A DNA stretch of 64,000 nucleotides. It comes from Haemonchus contortus (lineage: Eukaryota > Nematoda > Chromadorea > Rhabditida > Trichostrongylidae). The stretch is taken from the NCBI GenBank assembly GCA_000469685.2, contig LS997562.1:12995514-13059513 (forward strand), given 5' to 3'. This document shows, piece by piece, positions 1 through 13,250 of this stretch (positions within the stretch are counted from its first letter, which is position 1; each line of letters begins with the position of its first letter). The translations under genes were made by a program, and so were the position numbers. The notes under the pieces were generated by a model that ran no database searches, had not been told where the DNA came from, and saw only the letters and a program-made list of their open reading frames with translations.

Positions 1-3000
1 GGAACTTGTACGACTGATCCGGTGTGATTCTCCGGTCAACGCAAAATTGTCGTGAAGGAGAACAGCTCAAGTCGTTGGTCGCTCTCGAGACCGTGATCGT
101 GGACTGGATTAAAATCCAACCCATCATCTGATGCCCCTGCACAATGGTTAAAGATTGGTGAATGCTAGAGTGAGCTTAGCATTCACCAACCTTTGGTGCC
201 AGTTAACCAACCGCAGAGGGGTGGACAGCTTGGTTGACTGGGCGAGTATCAATTCGGTTAGTATAGTGAGAAGTATCCACCTCTCGCCCCAATATTAGCA
301 GGTGTGAATGCGGTTTCGTGACCAAGTGCACTCCCTAAAAATGGTATGCTTTCGAGCGTGATCATTTCTAAGCAGCCTAAAGAGGAGACGTGTGGCTGGC
401 CACCCCACCGACTAGCTCAAATTGTCGCTGCGAAACGTCTGCAGATATGCCCTTGCTGTTTCGAAAACAGCGTTATTTTCTGTTTTGTGCTCAAATAACA
501 TTTACCTGGCCAGTAATTGAGTTCGTCGTACAGTCTGAATCGTGTCTAGCTCGATTTGAACCATTCTTTAGCTGTATCAGAGAAGGGATGAGAAAAGTGA
601 GTGGCCCGGTGACTCAGTCTTCCCTCATTTTTTTTGTCGTAAACATACCATTATCGATCGCATAGCAACAAACATATTTCCTCCCCCTTCGTAAAAGTTT
701 TCAATTTATAGTCTCCGTCGGCGAATGCTATCGGGGAAACCAGGGCGACCTTGCACCGACGATTTCAATTTAAATCGTGCAGTGCTAGCTGGTTGACGGT
801 GACATTGGCGCGCAAGTTCTGAAACCCGGACTTTGCCGCCACCGCCACGGTTGTGTCGCTGCATTTTATGTGACCGTTGAAGGTTAATATGTAGTATGTA
901 GACGGCAGATTGATTGCCACTTGTTATTTGGTATGAAGAAGTCAAAAACGACTGTTCTATGCAATCGAGAAACGGGAACCGAAATGACCACGTCATTGAT
1001 GGTAACTTCGCTGACACAGAATCGTCCCTTCCCCCTTATTTTTTTCCGCCATCCTCTTTTTTTCAGACGCACTCGCACACGAGTGTTCCACGGTCAATGT
1101 CTGCGGGCTGATTCCCAGCCGTTCTCCATAGATTCCTCGCTCCATGTTCTCCATCGTCGACGCGCTACGTTGACCTTCTCCGTGACTGCCTCTTGCCTAA
1201 CGTTTGGCTCGTCTCGTCGCCGACCACTACTTTTGCCTCTCCTGTCACTAGAGCACTGTTGCCACCTTGTTGTCTGCGTTCCTCTTCTCTCGCACTGGCT
1301 CTCTCAATCACAATACACAGTGTGCGTCGGGCGGCCGGCGCGGCCTCCCTCGTTCGCTGTGCGTCCGTCCGCCGACGCAGCGAGCGCCTTCCCCTTCGTT
1401 GTCGATTCGTACACCCAACGCATCTCATAGCTTTGAATAGCTTAATGTATAGCTTTTCGAAGTATGGCTTTGTGTTGAGTACAAAACCTTTCCTCGTGGG
1501 AGCCCACGCAATTGGACGTCAGCAATCCTCTTCTTTTCCGTGTCCTGTTAATATATTATATTTACAGTGTAACGCTTCGCTCAGGAATGAGAACAAAATT
1601 CTACTTGACAAGTTGTGTTTCTTCTCAATCCAGCTTTAATTTATTCCCTTTGTCTTCCCTTTGTTTTTGTTGAAAAGCCAACTGTGCGATTGGTAGCTTG
1701 TGAGTTAACAAAGCAATCAGTAGTAGCTCATGCACTTCAGATAGATGTTACATCACAGGAGCCACAAACGTCGTATGTCCACTGCTATTCTTCCATTTCG
1801 TTTCCTTGGAGGGGATACCATGTAAGCATTTTATTTTGCGAGACCACGCCTGCTCATCGCTGACGTCAGAAGCAGGAAAGAGCCGAACGGATGGGAAACT
1901 CAGTTGGAAAGAGGATTTAGCTCTGAGATGTGCAGATCCATGATGTTGCTATTCTCAGTTGATGAAAGACCGTAAATGTACCACACAAGAGTAAATGTTC
2001 ATCGTGTGATTACTCACGCTAGATCAGCATTTGTTATCTCTGTTACGGATCGCTTGTACCAGATTGATTGATTGGAAGGGATGCTATCGTCTTTTCATTC
2101 TGATCGATGCAGTCTCTCATTTCTTCCTTTACTCATTCTATAGTGGCCCGATTCTCTCTTGATTCATAGCAAAAAGCGTCGAAGCGCAATCCCGTACTAC
2201 CGTAATTAGCGCCTTATTATTTGAATAGCCTTATTTGGGAGTATGTCGTGTTTCCCATATACATAGCGTGATCAGCAATACTCGCCATCGTGCACCTCTT
2301 TCAGCGGCTCGTTCACTGGCCATTACTTAGTTTTATTAGGTCGTCACCGCATTGCTCGTATAGTTCCCAGAAGCAGGATCCCAGACCTACTGTTAATCAC
2401 TTTGGTGTAGTGACAAGAAACGCGTCCCATTCTCAATGGACCAGTTCTCTCATCACAGATGCAACCGCTGTTGTAAAGAAGTTATCTGGCTTACTGTGTT
2501 TGAAAACTAGAGTACAGTGTAGTGGGTCATGACCTCTTCCCTAGGATAATGGCTCCTTTGCGCCGGTAACGTCGTTTTTTATGCGCATTTTCCATCACGT
2601 GCTACTAGTGTGTTCCATTTGCGCTCAATTCCTGTCAGTAGTGAGGCTTGCGAACTTTATATTGGTTGTTTTGATATGTATGTATACCTACAACCCACCG
2701 CGGACCCGGAACATACGCTCCAAAGAGAGCCTGAGAATATCAGGTGACCCAAAAAGCCGTCTATTGTCCTCTTATACATATGATTTTTAGCAGGACCGCG
2801 TAATACTTCTTGTTCACAGTTCCCAGTGCCGTGGGAACGCTAGAAGGTCATTGAATTTAAGTATCATCATATAATGTCGTAGTGCCAAACTGCATCCTGT
2901 CATAATCCTTGATAACCCAGTTCTTACTTCTTGTTCTATTTTTATCTCTTTCTTTCCTTTCTCCATGTATCCCAGTTTACTACATACTTGTTTGCGTGGA

Positions 3001-6000
3001 GGAAGGAGCTTGCTAATAATTACTTGTTCACCGCTGTCAGAGGTCGTTATCGAGCGGAACTACCGTGGCTAAATAGGCATCTAAACTGAAAGATTTGCAC
3101 CGTGTAAGCTATCGCGAGCATCACATCAAATCAATAGGTTGACAGCTAAAAACTGCGTAATCTTCCAGTTTTTGAACTTGAACACACACAGCAAACTCGA
3201 GACATTTGTCGTGGGGGTAACTACCTGTTTTTCTGGAATGATCTATGTTTAAAGATCAGCTACCTGAGTATGCTTTATGCTTAACATATAAGTTTAAAGG
3301 AGTGGTGGTAAGTGGCGCACTATCGCACATGCATACTTTGCAGTTTAAATCCCGGCTGGGTTCTCTTTTTCTTTTCTCTTTTTTTTCTGGTTCTTAAGGA
3401 GACACTATCCCTCTAGGTTACGGTTAACTGGTGTGAGACTGGTCTAGGGTGCCTGTGATGGTGAAAACGCTGAATTGCACAAAGACTGGCTATGGCAAGT
3501 CATTGTACAGGCCATCTACACATCTGATGGTTCTGATGGAAGTCATATGCGGAGACACATCCCGCTAATGGGTTTGATCCATTCCCTAAGATTTTTCTAT
3601 CCCCATATAATCGGATAGGTGTTTCTTCTTCTGTAAATTAACGAAAAGTTATTGTTTTTCTTCTTTAAATCTCACAATAACTTAATATTACTTGCCGACC
3701 TGATACCCCCGAAGCTAGTAACCCTTTGAGGGAGCTCTACAGGCAGATTGTGTGACGTCGGCGTAGCGTTTCCGCAGCACTGTTTATTATAGAGGTGTGC
3801 TTTTTCCCTCGGCAGGTCAGGCGGTGGCAATCATTATCGTCGATTTAAGGCGCGGTTGAACAAGCAATCATTATAACTTGTCTTCTGCAGTAGAGCAACC
3901 ACAGAAGCTGGTTCAGAGTTGGGTTGGCACGCTGACAATGTGCAAAGTCCGCTGGTGAGGCCACCTCCATCGTAGTCAAACTGCCGGTTCCAGTACTCAA
4001 CAGAAAGGGCGGGCGAACGAACAACGAACGTTGGCAGTGGTTAAATGGCATATTTCTTTGACGCGCCCTACTAGTTGACGATGAATTAGGAACGAAAAAT
4101 AGTACACAGTCATTTGAAGAACCAGCATTCTTGGTGATCAATTGACCTGACTTCTACGACTTAACCTTATCGATAGTCCAAAGAAGCCCGATTTCCAGTT
4201 TAACAAAGTTGTTGTGGTAACTTGTACCTAAACGGTGTTTCTCGCTCCCCAGCCCGATGGCGCGCGGCTGCCGCGAAACCACTGCTGCTTGGCGGGGAAA
4301 TCTTGGTACAACGCGTAGACCCTACCTATTCTATCTCCTTAAACACGGTGGAGGAACGTACTAAGATTGTAACAACAGGACAACATTACCAGTCTCCTCC
4401 TGAATGTCCTTCTCATAAGTGTCGCTTCTCTTTGAACTCGCTGTGAGCCAATGTCATGAACCTAATGCATTCGCAATAGGTGGTCTATTTATCCCTCTTT
4501 GAAAGAGCAAATTATTCTGCCATTCTTTTTGCTCCACTGTCACTGACCTGGTTTTTGGCAACAAAAAAAGTTTGAAAGTTTGCTCCTATTAAAATCTAAT
4601 CCCTGAGGCATTCCTCCTTTACCGGTGCTGAATGCCCCGCGTAGGGATTGTTTAGTATTCTTTATACTGGGTGGTCCAATTTGCCAAACTATTTCTGTAA
4701 TGGATTCGCTTTGGCCTAAAGTAGTTGTAACTTTACAACTAATGTTTACGAAGTTGGCGCTAAAGTTTGTTATGTGACTAAAATCAATAAAATTGACTAG
4801 ATTTCATCCTCCTACGGTTATTATTTTTGTGCCACTCAATACTGACAAGTAGTTGGACTCTATGGTTGTGTTTTTTAGCCACAGTTTTATTGATCTCCAT
4901 ATGCAGTACTTCATTGTTCATGCTATAGATAGTGCTTCGTGAAAATAGTCCAAGATTTGGATCAGAATCAGAAACGAACTGGAGTTGTGGGGCATTCTAA
5001 CTGATATTTCATACCACTTCAAGATGCTACAATTTTTCGAATATACCGTGACTCTCCCCGTCGTATGATTTGTATAACTTCAATTTCTCCATAGTTTGTC
5101 AGTCGGTACCACTCTTGTCGGTGATGATAAGAGCGCCGACATGTAATCGGCTGGCCACCGCAAGTCATTGTATTGGCGGCACGCGCATTCAAAACGCCAC
5201 AACAGATTGATTGAAGTTGAAAGGCTTACAACTTATCTAAAAGATTGGGTTTTCTTAAATAATTGCAGCCTAATGCTCAGAAGTCGCTACCTCTGGTATT
5301 CGTGAGATTCTCCTTAATGGTTTTAGAGATGTTTTGCGATGTAGCTCCCTTGTCGGGGAATTGGTATCGTTGGACGGAGAGCGCTTTTGAGGTCATTTTT
5401 CGCGCACGGCATCTTCGACTGGCGGCAGGTGTTTTGACATCTGCTGCGCCAGCTGCAGTCCATTCTCCTACACAACAGGAGAACAAGGAGGCAATCGCAA
5501 AGTCTGTTGTAGGGATATTCTCATATTCTCGGCAAGACAGCGTAGTTGCTGTTCAAAGAAAAGATTGAGACTGCGTGTTATCTCTGGATCTTTTGAAAAG
5601 GTCTGGGTTCATCGCAGGTACAGTGGTGATTGCGAAGTTGCTTCACAACGAGCACCTTCAATGTCTTCCTCATGGGCAAGTGACTTTTGACGGTTCACTC
5701 AACCCAATTAGTCACAGTACCATCAGAATGTGGGTTAGCAGATTGTAGGAGTATTGATTTATCGAAGCTTACGAGGGGGCTGGGAAACATGTATCTCCTG
5801 GGCAGGGTAATTTGTGAAGCTATTTCTTCTAAAAAAGTAGCTCAGCTTCTTATGTTTTATGAGGATAGGATCAACAACAACAGTTTTGTCTCTTCATCAT
5901 TGACCACTTTTACTGTTTTGCATAGCCGTATTGTTATTGTTTCACCTATTTCCATCACTTATTTTTCATTCTCTTCACTTCGACTAGCGCCATTGTAAAG

Positions 6001-6932
6001 TATTGGTCTGAGGCTATTTTCGTCTCGCTTTTTTAGCGTCTGGCAGCCCTCCCTCCGTGCAGCTACTCTGAATGCACAAAATTTCAACTGCCGGACTCAG
6101 CCTCGGCATCGATTTCTCAGCTTCCCAAGAGTTTGCTCTATTGCCTATCTTCACTAAGTCTTATTTCGGAAGTTAAAAATGACTTCACTACGTATTTTCG
6201 GAATTCAGTCTTTTTTTCGCTAAAGTGCGATAGAGGCAAACCGTAATTAGACTGAGCCATAGTTTTAAACCATTGCTTTCCTGGAAATTCAGTGCTGAAT
6301 ATAATATTCCGTATTGCCGACAACAGCTGTGCGGTACATGAAGTTGACATTGCATCACCGTGTCCCTGTTGTCCCTAGATCCCTGCTCTGCCTCGGCATC
6401 AAGTGGGGTTAGGTTGAGGCTATTGGTACATTTATTCGGCTGTGAGGGTTGCTGTCATTAGATGCTCCCAAGACAAAATATTGCGCTGATATCGTTACCA
6501 AATTTTCTTTTATTTCTGTGTCTGTTCATACCTTCGAGTTCAGCTCTTCAAGTTTTCTGTTGAATATAGTTATTCACGGAAGATGCTTCAATAAATGTGA
6601 AGTTTTTGCTTTGATTGTAATGCCCTGATTCTTCGAAATCGTGATATACACATATTGAAATGGAAGGTCGCTGTCTGACAGCTTTTGTACCCTTTTCTTA
6701 CTTCTATAGGCAGGCATAAAAGCGTTGGCTAGAATATCACCCCATGTTTTATGTTATTTTCACTTATGAAGTCTTTTCTATATAGGAATTCGTTTCTTCA
6801 TGTAGTACCATCATCAGCGAAGTTCTCCGTTGAAAGCTGATTATTTCGACTTTTTTTTTGCTTATCCTATCGATAACAGTTATAAGGCAATCGCGTAAAT
6901 ATGCCTGAGATCTACATCCGGTTTTCTTACAG
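1..6932. other. Long stretch without a supported gene
   Basis: No exon chain with agreeing phases could be built here on either strand. The region holds a near-perfect hairpin at 150-194, a CpG-rich pyrimidine-rich block at about 1020-1440, and a short SINE-like segment near 3300-3600 with a box-B-like motif. The longest frames, such as 921-1430 and 1193-1639, show low-complexity Ser/Arg/Leu composition and look non-coding. It may contain the promoter and introns of the Q-rich gene that follows. An acceptor-like site at 5268 precedes a short open frame but could not be linked to anything. Confidence 0.4.
150..194. repeat. Inverted-repeat hairpin
   Basis: Positions 150-167 and 177-194 are inverted repeats of 18 bases with a single mismatch around a 9-base loop. 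The flanking GGTTAA/TTAACC extends the symmetry outward. It could be a short fold-back element end or a transcribed hairpin; nothing nearby decides between these. Confidence 0.6.
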
Positions 6933-7832
6933 TGCTCGCTACTCAGCAACCTGAGACTGACGAAAAAATGGTACTCCAGCAACAACAGCAACTTCATCAA
7001 GTCCATCCTCATCATCCTCAACGTGAACACACTATTACACCGCCAGCTATCGAAGAACACCACCTACACGGTCTAAACGCCCCCGGTACCACCCAGGTAG
7101 GTTGTTTGCTGATAGGTTTAGCATGGATAAAATCTTGGTCACGATAGAGATTGATTTTTTTATAGGTAGTGCCCGACATGCGTTCCAATTTGATGTCTCC
7201 CTTGAATACCCATGAAATGGCTGCGAAAATGCTTGCCAACGGCTCTTTATCTCCAAGTGCTAATGGTCTAGCGCAATATAACCCATTCTTACTCGCTGTT
7301 TTTCAACCGTTTGCCCTCCAACAACTCCTGCAAGCGCAAGCTCTACAGCAGCAATATATGGTGAGTAGTTGCTGTGGTCCCAGCAATCTTTCGAAAGCCT
7401 CAATCCTGTCGTTTAGCAACTCCAGCAACAGGCAGTAGCACAGCAGCAGTTGGAAGCTCAGGCTCTGTGGGCCTCATCCAGTATTTCTGCCAGTCCTGCG
7501 CACGCATCGGATAGCGAGGTGATCAATTCACCCTTGTTCAGTGATTAGCTGTCAAGTAATTAAGCTGTAGTGCCGATTGTATAGTTAGGTCACCTGTTTG
7601 TAAGAATTCGACACTCCTCGAAACTTCCTCTTTTATACAGGTGTCGGAGATGTCCGATCTCTCACCGCTACCTCAGTCGGAGGCTCCATTGCGTCCAAAT
7701 TCGCCTCCTTTCAAAGATCCCCACCAACTGGCTGACAAGTCTCTTTTGAGGCTACTAAACCTCAATCAGCTCTCCGAAAAAGAGCAAATGGCAGTGGCAG
7801 TTCTGGCCGGATTTGCGTCTATGGGACGTTAA
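6933..7832 (+). CDS. C-terminal exons of a glutamine-rich protein
   Basis: Four exons join in frame: 6933-7096, 7166-7360, 7417-7518 and 7641-7832 (TAA stop), about 216 residues. The first two introns are 50-70 bases, and all introns have GT..AG ends and phase 0. The product has a poly-Gln/His start (VLQQQQQLHQVHPHH), a hydrophobic Q-rich middle (NPFLLAVFQPFALQQLLQAQ), a second Gln run and a conserved-looking tail (LNQLSEKEQMAVAVLAGFAS). The first exon either continues from upstream exons (phase needs one base) or is a trans-spliced first exon with ATG at 6968. Such Q-rich tails occur in nematode transcription factors and in muscleblind-like RNA-binding proteins. No DNA- or RNA-binding domain lies in these exons, so the family is not assigned. 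Confidence 0.7.
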
Positions 7833-9257
7833 ACGTGTTGTATATCGCGGACGAGTTCTGGTGCGCGCCCGCTCCGTGTTTCTATGTTTTGTGCCTATCG
7901 TTTTGGCTTTTAGCCAACTATGGGCACACTCATAGAAACCAACCTAATTCCGGTTCTGTTCTCTCTTTATTTCGTTATCCTCTCAGTCTGTACCGTTTCC
8001 CGTTGTAGTTGATAATAAGCTGATGTGTATAAGTGCTACTTTTCTGTCTGCCATGCTTATTGTGAATAAAGATGGCAGACTTGCAGCCCACTCATCGACT
8101 ATTCTCTTTTTTTTTTACTCTATTGCTGTTCTTCGTTTTGATTAAGTTCTTATCGAATGCGTGTTGCTTACATTTGTGTCTACGATATTGGTTCCATTAC
8201 GCGTCTCTTCTGTCTCATAGTGTTTTCATCATGAGTTACAAGATGTTGTACGGATATCGTCGGAGGTGCGTGGGCGTATTTGGGCGGCATATCGGTTAGG
8301 GTACTTACGTTTGTGCGACACTTTTACTGCGGTCATTTGGCCCGCAAGACACGTGCCCTCGCTCTTGCAGCCCCGTCCATCCATCTCTGATCGGTCAAAT
8401 ACGTGTATCTCCTGTCCAGGCCGTGTTAGCTGCGCTTCAATCGCGCATACGGTCATTTTGTATATGAATTTCGTTGAAGATCATGAAATGTGTTTTGTTT
8501 CCCTTTAGATGATTGCTCTTGAGCGATCGTTTTTGTATTTTGGCATCCATTGTTGTCTGTTGCGCCTGTCCCCACACCCACCCGTCTCAGTGTTCCTCTA
8601 CCTTTCCTATATCGACATTATTAGTTTTTGGTTCATTATCGGGCGTATTCTTCAGGAGTGAGTGTGGATGTAGCCTGTAGTCTGTTTTTGGCATCATGTT
8701 TCGATGGAGTTCATTTGAGATCTTCTTGGTAAGTGGAACCAAGAGTCACAGATCAGCTTTGTTAATGAACTTCTTATGTTATTGGAAGAAATGAATTTGA
8801 AGATAACTGAAAAAATCGATAAAATTCCGATCGACTATGTAGGGTTTTTCGCTTGCTGTTGTTACCGCGGCTGTTATCTGGCTTGATTGCAAAATAGCGA
8901 TTGATTCACGATATAGTGACGCTTTCATTATTCCTAAAGTGTGCCGAACGTTTAGTATTACTAGAAAGGAAATTTTGCGATCTATCTTCCATTACAAAAT
9001 CCAGAAACCCAGCTGAAATAAAAAAAATTCGGGAATAGAAAGATTCGCCGGATCGTTTGTATCATTATAATTTGGCCCTCAGTTGGTTACGGGAACCCTC
9101 GAATTTAGTACGATCAGAGTTTGAAGTGGCTTATGATGTCAGTCAGAATTTTAATGATTTGAATGTCTCGTGCGTCAATATGTTTGACCAGTTGAACGTC
9201 GCACCTGAACGGGTGCCTCACAGCAAAAAAAGGGCTTTCAACACATGAATTTTGTGG
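7833..9257. other. 3' UTR and intergenic region
   Basis: Downstream of the Q-rich gene. Apart from the poly(A) signal no exon chain or known repeat was recognised. The open frames at 8072-8508 overlap on both strands and look non-coding. Confidence 0.4.
8065..8070 (+). terminator. Polyadenylation signal AATAAA
   Basis: A canonical AATAAA lies 233 bases after the stop codon of the Q-rich gene and fits its 3' end. Confidence 0.55.
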
Positions 9258-9261
9258 TTTG

Positions 9262-9771
9262 AAGGCACAGTTCACGATAATTCAAGGGGCAGGAAAGACC
9301 CGCTTTTCCGCACCTCAATCGATGTCACGTCAGACGAGTGTCGAGACAATGCAGACCGTAACTGTTCGTCTTCTTCCCATTCTTTTTTCCTATATTATTC
9401 TTTTTGCTGCCGTGATCCCTTATTTGATTCCATACTTTAGGCTAAAAAGGGGTTACTAGGGTTAAGGTCTGTTACTAGGGTTCTTGTTTACTTATTCTTA
9501 TTAGTAAATGAGTTTTTGCTTACCACAGTCGGTTATTCACACCAGGACCCACACGTACGCAGTGAGACACGTTGTATAGCTCGTCCAAACGCCCCACTAT
9601 TATTTTTCTGGTCTCATTCTCGTCCAACCCCCTTTTTAACGGTTTTTCAAAGCCTTTTTCACTTTGGAAACACCGATTCACGCAGTTTCTTCACCTTCAT
9701 CGCCCTATTTTCTTTCTTCCATTTTTCATCGTGATCTAGATTAATCAAAATTATCGTGAACTGTGCCTTTA
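9262..9771. mobile_element. MITE-like element with AAGGCACAG termini, copy 1
   Basis: The left end AAGGCACAGTTCACGATAAT at about 9262 is matched by its reverse complement ending near 9770, giving terminal inverted repeats of about 21 bases around some 460 bases of interior. The interior contains no plausible transposase. A second, rearranged copy lies at 19397-20179 in the opposite orientation and shares both ends and interior blocks. This is a non-autonomous DNA transposon by structure; the parent family is unknown. Confidence 0.7.
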
Positions 9772-10539
9772 AGCTTTACCCTCATGAATTTAACCTATGA
9801 GCTGTGATGGAATCGAGTTATGAATTAATGGGGGAAGTGCAGCCACCGGGAGCGTGTCTCCTTCACTTCATTTGTTGACTCATTCCTCACCTCTGCTTAT
9901 TTTTCCCTCCATCTGGGCCGATCTGAATTGGGAAGTTCTGTTCATTGGTGCAGAATTCGCCTCATGTATGGAGCTCCGTTGAGTTCGCATGCGCTGTTTT
10001 CGTTCTGCCCTATGCTTCACCCATACCAGACATGAGCTGACCTCTGCATGTTTCCTCAGGTAATTAAGAATTTCGTAGATAGACAGACAAGAAGTCGCTA
10101 TACATAAATGTATTAAATAACGATGATGGCTCGATATGTTGTAGATAATGAATATGATTCTAGAAGGCTTCTCGAAAAAGTTGTGAATTTTTGAGCTCAG
10201 CATCTCCCACCGTAGAGGTTCGACGACCTTTGTCCTTTTTTCTCAGGTTCTAGAACGTAATTAATCAAAGTGCGTTTTCTTGGAAGCACCGATTCAAGCA
10301 CACACCCACCATAAGCAGGCTTCCCTGAGATTACCTTGCTTACTCCAACGGACCTGCAGGTTTTCTTTGAAGGAAGCCACGAACTCACGTCAAAAATGCA
10401 GACTCCGAGACGCTGAGCTCTTCGTGGATGGGCTTGCTTTGCCTGGCTCGTTGGCTTGTTCTAATCTACGCTCAGTTTTCCCAATGTCTCGACTTCTCCA
10501 AACCGAAGAAAGACTTTTCTTTTTTTTGCATTGCTCCCA

Positions 10540-10745
10540 TTCCAGTGCACTTCCCACCCCTTGTGGGCGGGGTCTCGTTGGCTTGGTATTTGCTGTGTTG
10601 ATCTTGCCTTAGGCCATACCTAGGATTTGGTTTGACTTACCCAAGTACTTCTCCAAACTATATCGAATTCCCTGACAGATAGACAGGCATGTAGGCAGAC
10701 AGACAGACAGAGGAAACGCAAGCCCTTTATGTAGTAAAGATGCAT
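10540..10745 (-). repeat. Dispersed repeat with GTCTGTCTG core
   Basis: Contains an AGACAGACAGACAG run at about 10695-10712 next to a block with GGGCGGGG and TGTTGATCTTGCC. The same combination appears at 17270-17440, 29480-29850, 40130-40400 and 62015-62600. It is a non-coding dispersed repeat of unknown origin. Confidence 0.55.
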
Positions 10746-11574
10746 ATGATGTAAGCAGACAAGTAGGTGGTTTCTTAGAACTGAAAAGTGTCCACTACGG
10801 AAAGCTGTGGGGAACAGGCACTCAGGCCGATGTTGTATTGCCGATTCGAGCACACCTCTTCAATTGGCTGCTCGCGTTCGCCCAACAACGACTTATGTCT
10901 ACGTTATCTAGAGCTAGTGTTTGCGATCCGTGTACCCTGAATAATGCGGTCATGTGTGCCAACTGATAACCAGGTCAACTGGCTTCACATTAATGGCAAG
11001 ATAGGGTCTTCCTCTCGCAGTGGCTTATGAACTGTTCATGGGTTAGGGGGACTTCTGATGCAGAAATTCAGCACCACCAGTCTTTTAGTGCAAAAACGAA
11101 AAATCGGTCTTAAATAAGTCAATTAACAGCTCTGTAAATTATACATAAAACAGCTCAGCTACGGATATTTCTCACATGATGGGTTTTGAAACAGATTCGT
11201 TAATCAAAATGTGCAAGATGAATTCACGTTTGGCTTGCTAAATTCGCTTTACAAAGGTTGTTCCATTGGCTGCTGTCTACATATTTTAGCCAATTCACAA
11301 CCTAAAAATTTTTCTTTTCGAAAAAAAAATCAGAATGCCTAAGATGAACTACGCTATCTACGATCCAAACAGCGAACACGTCAGAATGATATGTTTTGCT
11401 TAATGAAACAGTTTTTGTAGCAATTGCGTATTCTATTACATATATTTCTTTACAGCGTACAAAGTGTTCACGTTTGTCTGTCGTTTGTCGCCTATCGTTG
11501 TCGAAAATCCGTATCATCTTCATCATCATCTAAGAAGCACTTACTGATATCCGGTCAAGTTTTGGATGAGTGGC

Positions 11575-11840
11575 AGCTAGGGGTAAGATTAACAAAGCAC
11601 GTTAGAACCCCACAGAACTCCGTTCATGGGTGAGGGACATGAGTGAGCGGCGCCGATTGCAAAACTTTAAATTTGCCTGAACATTGTAAAAAATGGGCAA
11701 AGGTGATCCTGAAAAGTAACTCGAATGAAAGGCAAGGTCTGAAGTCAGTCATGTCTAAACTAGGCGAAGCCCAGTTTACGATGGGCGGAGCGCGTTCTCA
11801 AATGGGATGTGTTTTTACAAAAGTGGTTAGAGGTCAGTGA
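11575..11840 (+). repeat. Dispersed repeat, same family as at 62 kb
   Basis: Shares the blocks GTAAGATTAACAAAGCAC, a short CTCCGTTCA segment and ATGGGCGGAGC with copies at 29600-29850, 40250-40400 and 62090-62360. No coding potential was seen. Confidence 0.5.
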
Positions 11841-12599
11841 TGGAAGACCAGGTACAGGCGACGAGTAACAATTCACGTAAGGAATAGTTTTTGTGAATTC
11901 TCCCTGTGACTTCCAGCTATGGTACGAGGGATCTGTTAGACCGAAAAACGGCTTAGGTAGGCCGTAGTAAGGTCACCTATATCGACTTAGCTGAGGTATG
12001 CAGCGAACAAGTTCTCATGGTGTTGTAGAGGCTGTAGATGTCGCACCACTTGATCGGGAACACTCAGTAGGCAGCTTATGTAGCCAGGTGACAGTAGCAC
12101 TAACATCTGGACAACTCGTCCAAAAACCATTTCCATGCAACATTTGGCGTTATATGTCGATCTTTGCCTTTTCATCGCCATTTTTGCGCTATTCCAGATA
12201 ATACTTCCACTTTTCTTCTAAAATTAGACGCTCCAAAATTATCGTTAACATTGCCTTTCATTTTACACGGTAGGTAGGATGTGCGCCGAGATGGCCGGAC
12301 TATGATTTTTTTCTTAACCATGTCAAAAATGTTCTGTGTCGTCAAATACGCCTTAGTGTGCTTCACTCCTTAGTCATATGAAGCTATCTCTTCTGAGATG
12401 CAAACACGGACTCTGACTTTCCATCGGTTTAATGCACAGCGCACATTTGTTTTTGAGTTTTACATTAGCAAAGAAATCAGTCTCAGCTATGTGACACATT
12501 CCGCGACGAACAAGTCTCGGCCTTCCAACATTTGTGGAATAGCATTCAAACTTTGCAGTACTTCGAGAGAAGAAAGCATTAGATCGTCTCTATTTCGAC

Positions 12600-13250
12600 C
12601 TAAACGCGAAGTGATCTCAATCGTACCTAGGTTTATCTCATTGTCAGTCGTACCCATATTCCCACACCCTTGCCACACGGAAGGGATCATGGCAAAAGAC
12701 GTGTACTTACCTTAATTGCGCGCCTCTCCTCGAGCGTACCTAACCTGTTCTTACCATTAGTTATAGGAGTGATGGCGAATGATGAAAATGATGAGAAAGT
12801 GAAACTTCAAAGGGATTAACTTTTTTACTGTGGAATTTTCATCATATTCGGTTCAAAGAGTTTCATATTACCATGCGAGATGAAAGAAATTATTCCGCAA
12901 ATTCTCGGAAGCAGTAGAATGTGTCCTCAGAACACATAGTTGGGTCTAAGCTAGGCTTCTTTTCTATGGTCGAAAAATGGATATAAATTACTTAACCACT
13001 AGGTCAAATGGTAGCTAATGGTCTTTTTTATTCGATATGGTCATAAAACACTTGAAACCGCAGATGTTGAAAATTCGGTCCACAACCCTAATTTGAGATT
13101 TCACTTCCTTACCGCTATCACTCTCATAACTAAGATGAGGTTAGGTACGATTGAGGTCACTTGGCACCTGACGCGAAGTGATTTCAATCGTACCTGAATT
13201 TACCTCAGTCGTACCCAAGTTCTCACGCCCCTGTGGCAAGATCGAAGTGT
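12600..13250. repeat. Fold-back-like repeat block
   Basis: A segment at about 12603-12680 (GCGAAGTGATCTCAATCGTA) recurs in direct orientation at about 13172-13240, and an inverted piece (TTAGGTACGATTGAGGTCAC) lies at 13140. The stretch at 12745-12790 is also inverted relative to 13105-13145. The whole looks like a small composite or fold-back element. A 120-aa open frame (13200-13562, -) overlaps it and is not recognised. Confidence 0.4.

Larger units (their letters stand above)
9775..12600. other. Intergenic region with dispersed repeats
   Basis: No gene was found. Copies of a dispersed repeat with a GTCT/AGAC tetranucleotide core lie near 10013-10250, 10540-10745 and 11575-11840. The open frame 9880-10203 (-) falls inside one of these copies and is not considered coding. 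Confidence 0.4.

Noticed and set aside
1193..1639. 148-aa frame with Ser/Arg/Leu-rich sequence
   Set aside because: Overlaps other open frames on both strands in a skewed GC-rich block, and no motif or splice context was found.
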